A stretch of DNA of 6,776 nt, taken from NCBI GenBank assembly GCA_041744735.1, contig JBGTKH010000558.1:1-6776 (forward strand), given 5' to 3'. Under the pieces are notes generated by a model. The model worked only from the letters and a program-made list of their open reading frames with translations. It was not told the origin of the DNA and searched no databases. Made by a program: the position numbers and the translations under genes. The stretch comes from JBGTKH01 sp041744735. Its GTDB lineage: Bacteria; Planctomycetota; Planctomycetia; Pirellulales; Pirellulaceae. This document shows, piece after piece, positions 5,238-6,776 of this stretch (position 1 is the first letter of the stretch; every line of letters starts with the position of its first letter).

Positions 5238-6660
5238 GCAGTTCCAGCACATTGTCGAACACGTAGTCGGCAACTTCTACGCCGTGGCCCACGCCCGACG
5301 TGGCGTCGAAACGCCAGTGGATGCCAAGATAGATGCGGCTCTCGGCGTTCTCCCAGGCAGCTTGGCTGAAGCTGTCAAAGTGGCGAACCACCGCGGGACC
5401 GCGCGGACTGCCGTCGGAGTTGGTGGTGACTCCGTTCAACTCGTCGGACATAAAGTCGAACGCGATGTCATCGGTGCCGTAGAAGTTTTCCAGAATGCGG
5501 AACATGGCGGCGCCGAACGTGGCGTGCCCGGATGAGTAGGCGGGGAACGGCGGCGTGAAATTGTTGCCGCTCTGATTGCTGGCCGGCGCGCAGAGCGGAG
5601 TCCAAGACGGGTCGGCCACCGTAGCGGGATTTCCGTCACCCAAGCCACTTGGACCGGTGCCCGGGTCGGCCTCGCGGATCGCGACCACCGGCCGCCAAAA
5701 GTTATAGAAGTACTTGGTCTCCCACGACGTGATTCCCGCGTCGGCCTGCGCGATGTTGACCAAGGCGAACAGCCGCGCGTTTTCAATCTCGGTGTTTTCC
5801 TCTTGAATGGCGATCTTGCGAGCGATCTGGTTGTACAAGCGCGGCGGCACTCCGATGAGTTTTGCGCCGTCGTACGCCCAGAAGAGGCCGATCTCAGTTT
5901 GCTCGGCCGTGCGATCCGTGCTGGTGATAACGCCGTCGCCGCCCAACGCTTTGACTTCGTTGAAGGCGGCCGCGTATTCCAAACTGCTGAGGGCCGGTGG
6001 TGGCAGCGCGCGGAACTGCGAGCCGCTGAGGATGCCGAACGGTTTCACACTGCCCCAAGCCAGCGTCAAAAACCCTTGACCCGGATTCAGCGGATCAGGA
6101 CGATGGTCGCCAGGCAATGACCCCGGCACGTAGGTCGGGTTGGCTGTCGAACCGTCTTTCTCCCGCGCCTTGAGAATCTTCTTGGCCACGAAGTCACCAA
6201 GCTCCTCACCGCGGGTCTTGTTGTTGCTCTTCGGAATGGCTGCCAAGTAATTGTTGTATGCGACATTGAAGACAGCCGCTTGTTTCGGATAAAGCGCCGC
6301 AAGCGTGTCTCGGGCGGCGCGAGCGACGGCCGCATCGATCGACGCGTCGTGGGCCGGTTTCATGGTCAGATACGGCGCGGCCGTCGGTTGGATCGAGTTC
6401 ACCGCGTCGTACATCGCCACGTGCACGATCGCTAAGGCACGCGAGGTTCGCGTCGGGCCGCCTTGATCCGGCGAACCAAACGTCGCGCTGTGATCCTGCC
6501 GAACCGCCTCCAGCGCGATCGCGTTCCAGTCCAAAATGGAATCGCGCCCCGGCGGGTCACCCGGTTTTGGCGGCTTCGCCCCGAGCGCGAAATTGCCAAA
6601 GCTGATGGATACAAACAACGAGCACACGATCACGCCATGTGACGCACTGAATCGATTCAT
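5233..6660 (-). CDS. Secreted vanadium-dependent haloperoxidase (PAP2 superfamily)
   Basis: A 475-residue protein starting at ATG 6660, six bases after GAGG (6667-6670). Residues 1-28 are a Sec signal peptide ending near FALGA. The full vanadate-binding set is present: KYFYNFWRP (K316, x6, R323-P324), AYSSGHA (Ser377, Gly378, His379) and SRIYLGIHWRFD (Ser441-Arg442, x5, His448, x3, Asp452). By alignment to the fungal chloroperoxidase of Curvularia, these match Lys353, Arg360, Ser402-Gly403-His404, Arg490 and the vanadate ligand His496. Phe372 sits seven residues before His379, as Phe397 does in the chloroperoxidase, where bromoperoxidases carry His. Such enzymes use hydrogen peroxide to oxidise halides to hypohalous acid; some relatives are acid phosphatases because the fold is shared. 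Length and motif order favour the haloperoxidase side. It would act outside the cytoplasm. The gene is first in the row, but the 142-base gap and hairpin after it suggest a separate transcript. Confidence 0.93.
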   Translation of the reverse strand: MNRFSASHGVIVCSLFVSISFGNFALGAKPPKPGDPPGRDSILDWNAIALEAVRQDHSATFGSPDQGGPTRTSRALAIVHVAMYDAVNSIQPTAAPYLTMKPAHDASIDAAVARAARDTLAALYPKQAAVFNVAYNNYLAAIPKSNNKTRGEELGDFVAKKILKAREKDGSTANPTYVPGSLPGDHRPDPLNPGQGFLTLAWGSVKPFGILSGSQFRALPPPALSSLEYAAAFNEVKALGGDGVITSTDRTAEQTEIGLFWAYDGAKLIGVPPRLYNQIARKIAIQEENTEIENARLFALVNIAQADAGITSWETKYFYNFWRPVVAIREADPGTGPSGLGDGNPATVADPSWTPLCAPASNQSGNNFTPPFPAYSSGHATFGAAMFRILENFYGTDDIAFDFMSDELNGVTTNSDGSPRGPAVVRHFDSFSQAAWENAESRIYLGIHWRFDATSGVGHGVEVADYVFDNVLELQ

Positions 6661-6699
6661 AGGCTACCTCGCTCGACAATTAATTGGACAGCGCACCTT

Positions 6700-6769
6700 G
6701 TAGCCGAAATCGTGAGATTTCGGTCCACTGGATAACGCAAATCGCCCGAATTCTCACGAATCCGGCTAC
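6700..6769. repeat. Paired palindromic hairpins, inverted, flanked by GTAG and CTAC (copy B)
   Basis: On the plus strand, GTAG (6700-6703) precedes a perfect 8-bp stem CCGAAATC/GATTTCGG with loop GTGA (6704-6723). After 22 bases comes CCGAATTC/GAATCCGG with loop TCAC (6746-6765, one mismatch), followed by CTAC (6766-6769). The halves are near inverted copies of each other. The design matches the element at 3687-3731, with the two hairpins spread apart. It lies 39 bases upstream of the haloperoxidase start and may overlap that gene's promoter; no convincing -35/-10 pair is visible in this stretch. Confidence 0.75.
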
Positions 6770-6776
6770 GGAGTCC

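Noticed and set aside
1..6776. CRISPR array, tRNA, rRNA, insertion sequence or phage gene
   Set aside because: No regularly spaced repeats, no tRNA cloverleaf, and no transposase, integrase or structural phage protein was seen on either strand.

Overview
The window is GC-rich. It carries six protein genes, all transcribed on the minus strand, so it reads from its right end to its left end. The mix of genes suggests an environmental bacterium, with a planctomycete (Pirellulales-like) as the best guess. The supporting signs are a secreted GH2-type glycosidase, a secreted vanadium haloperoxidase, weak or absent Shine-Dalgarno sites on some genes, and GTAG/CTAC-flanked hairpins scattered between genes. 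This placement is inferred from gene style only; there is no marker gene in the window.

In transcription order: (1) 6660-5233 encodes an exported vanadium-dependent haloperoxidase (PAP2 superfamily) with a complete vanadate site. (2) A 142-base gap with a perfect-stem hairpin follows. (3) 5090-4464 is a small exported protein with a His...NCNHF arrangement like permuted papain-fold (PPPDE-type) enzymes. (4) 4366-3734 and (5) 3671-3072 are two diverged tandem paralogs of about 200 residues, of no family I can name firmly; they are probably alpha/beta ferredoxin-like. (6) 3039-241 is the centrepiece: one 932-residue polypeptide joining a complete DyP-type heme peroxidase to a complete cytochrome P450. 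(7) 167-1 is the N-terminus of a secreted GH2-type glycoside hydrolase that runs off the window.

The two paralogs and the DyP-P450 gene are spaced by 62 and 32 bases and probably form one transcription unit. The theme is peroxide chemistry: DyP and vanadium haloperoxidase both use hydrogen peroxide. The P450 half lacks the usual I-helix acidic residue (Pro in its place), and no ferredoxin or reductase gene is present, which suggests a peroxide-using or hydroperoxide-rearranging P450. The architecture resembles, by analogy only, the fungal Ppo oxylipin synthases (an unrelated heme peroxidase fused to P450). An unusually good ribosome-binding site sits exactly at the DyP/P450 joint, in frame with an internal ATG. 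Either the P450 is also made alone, or the gene is a fusion of two formerly adjacent genes. The haloperoxidase, the PPPDE-like protein and the GH2 enzyme have signal peptides, whereas the DyP-P450 and the two paralogs do not, so the peroxide chemistry would be split between the cytoplasm and the outside of it.
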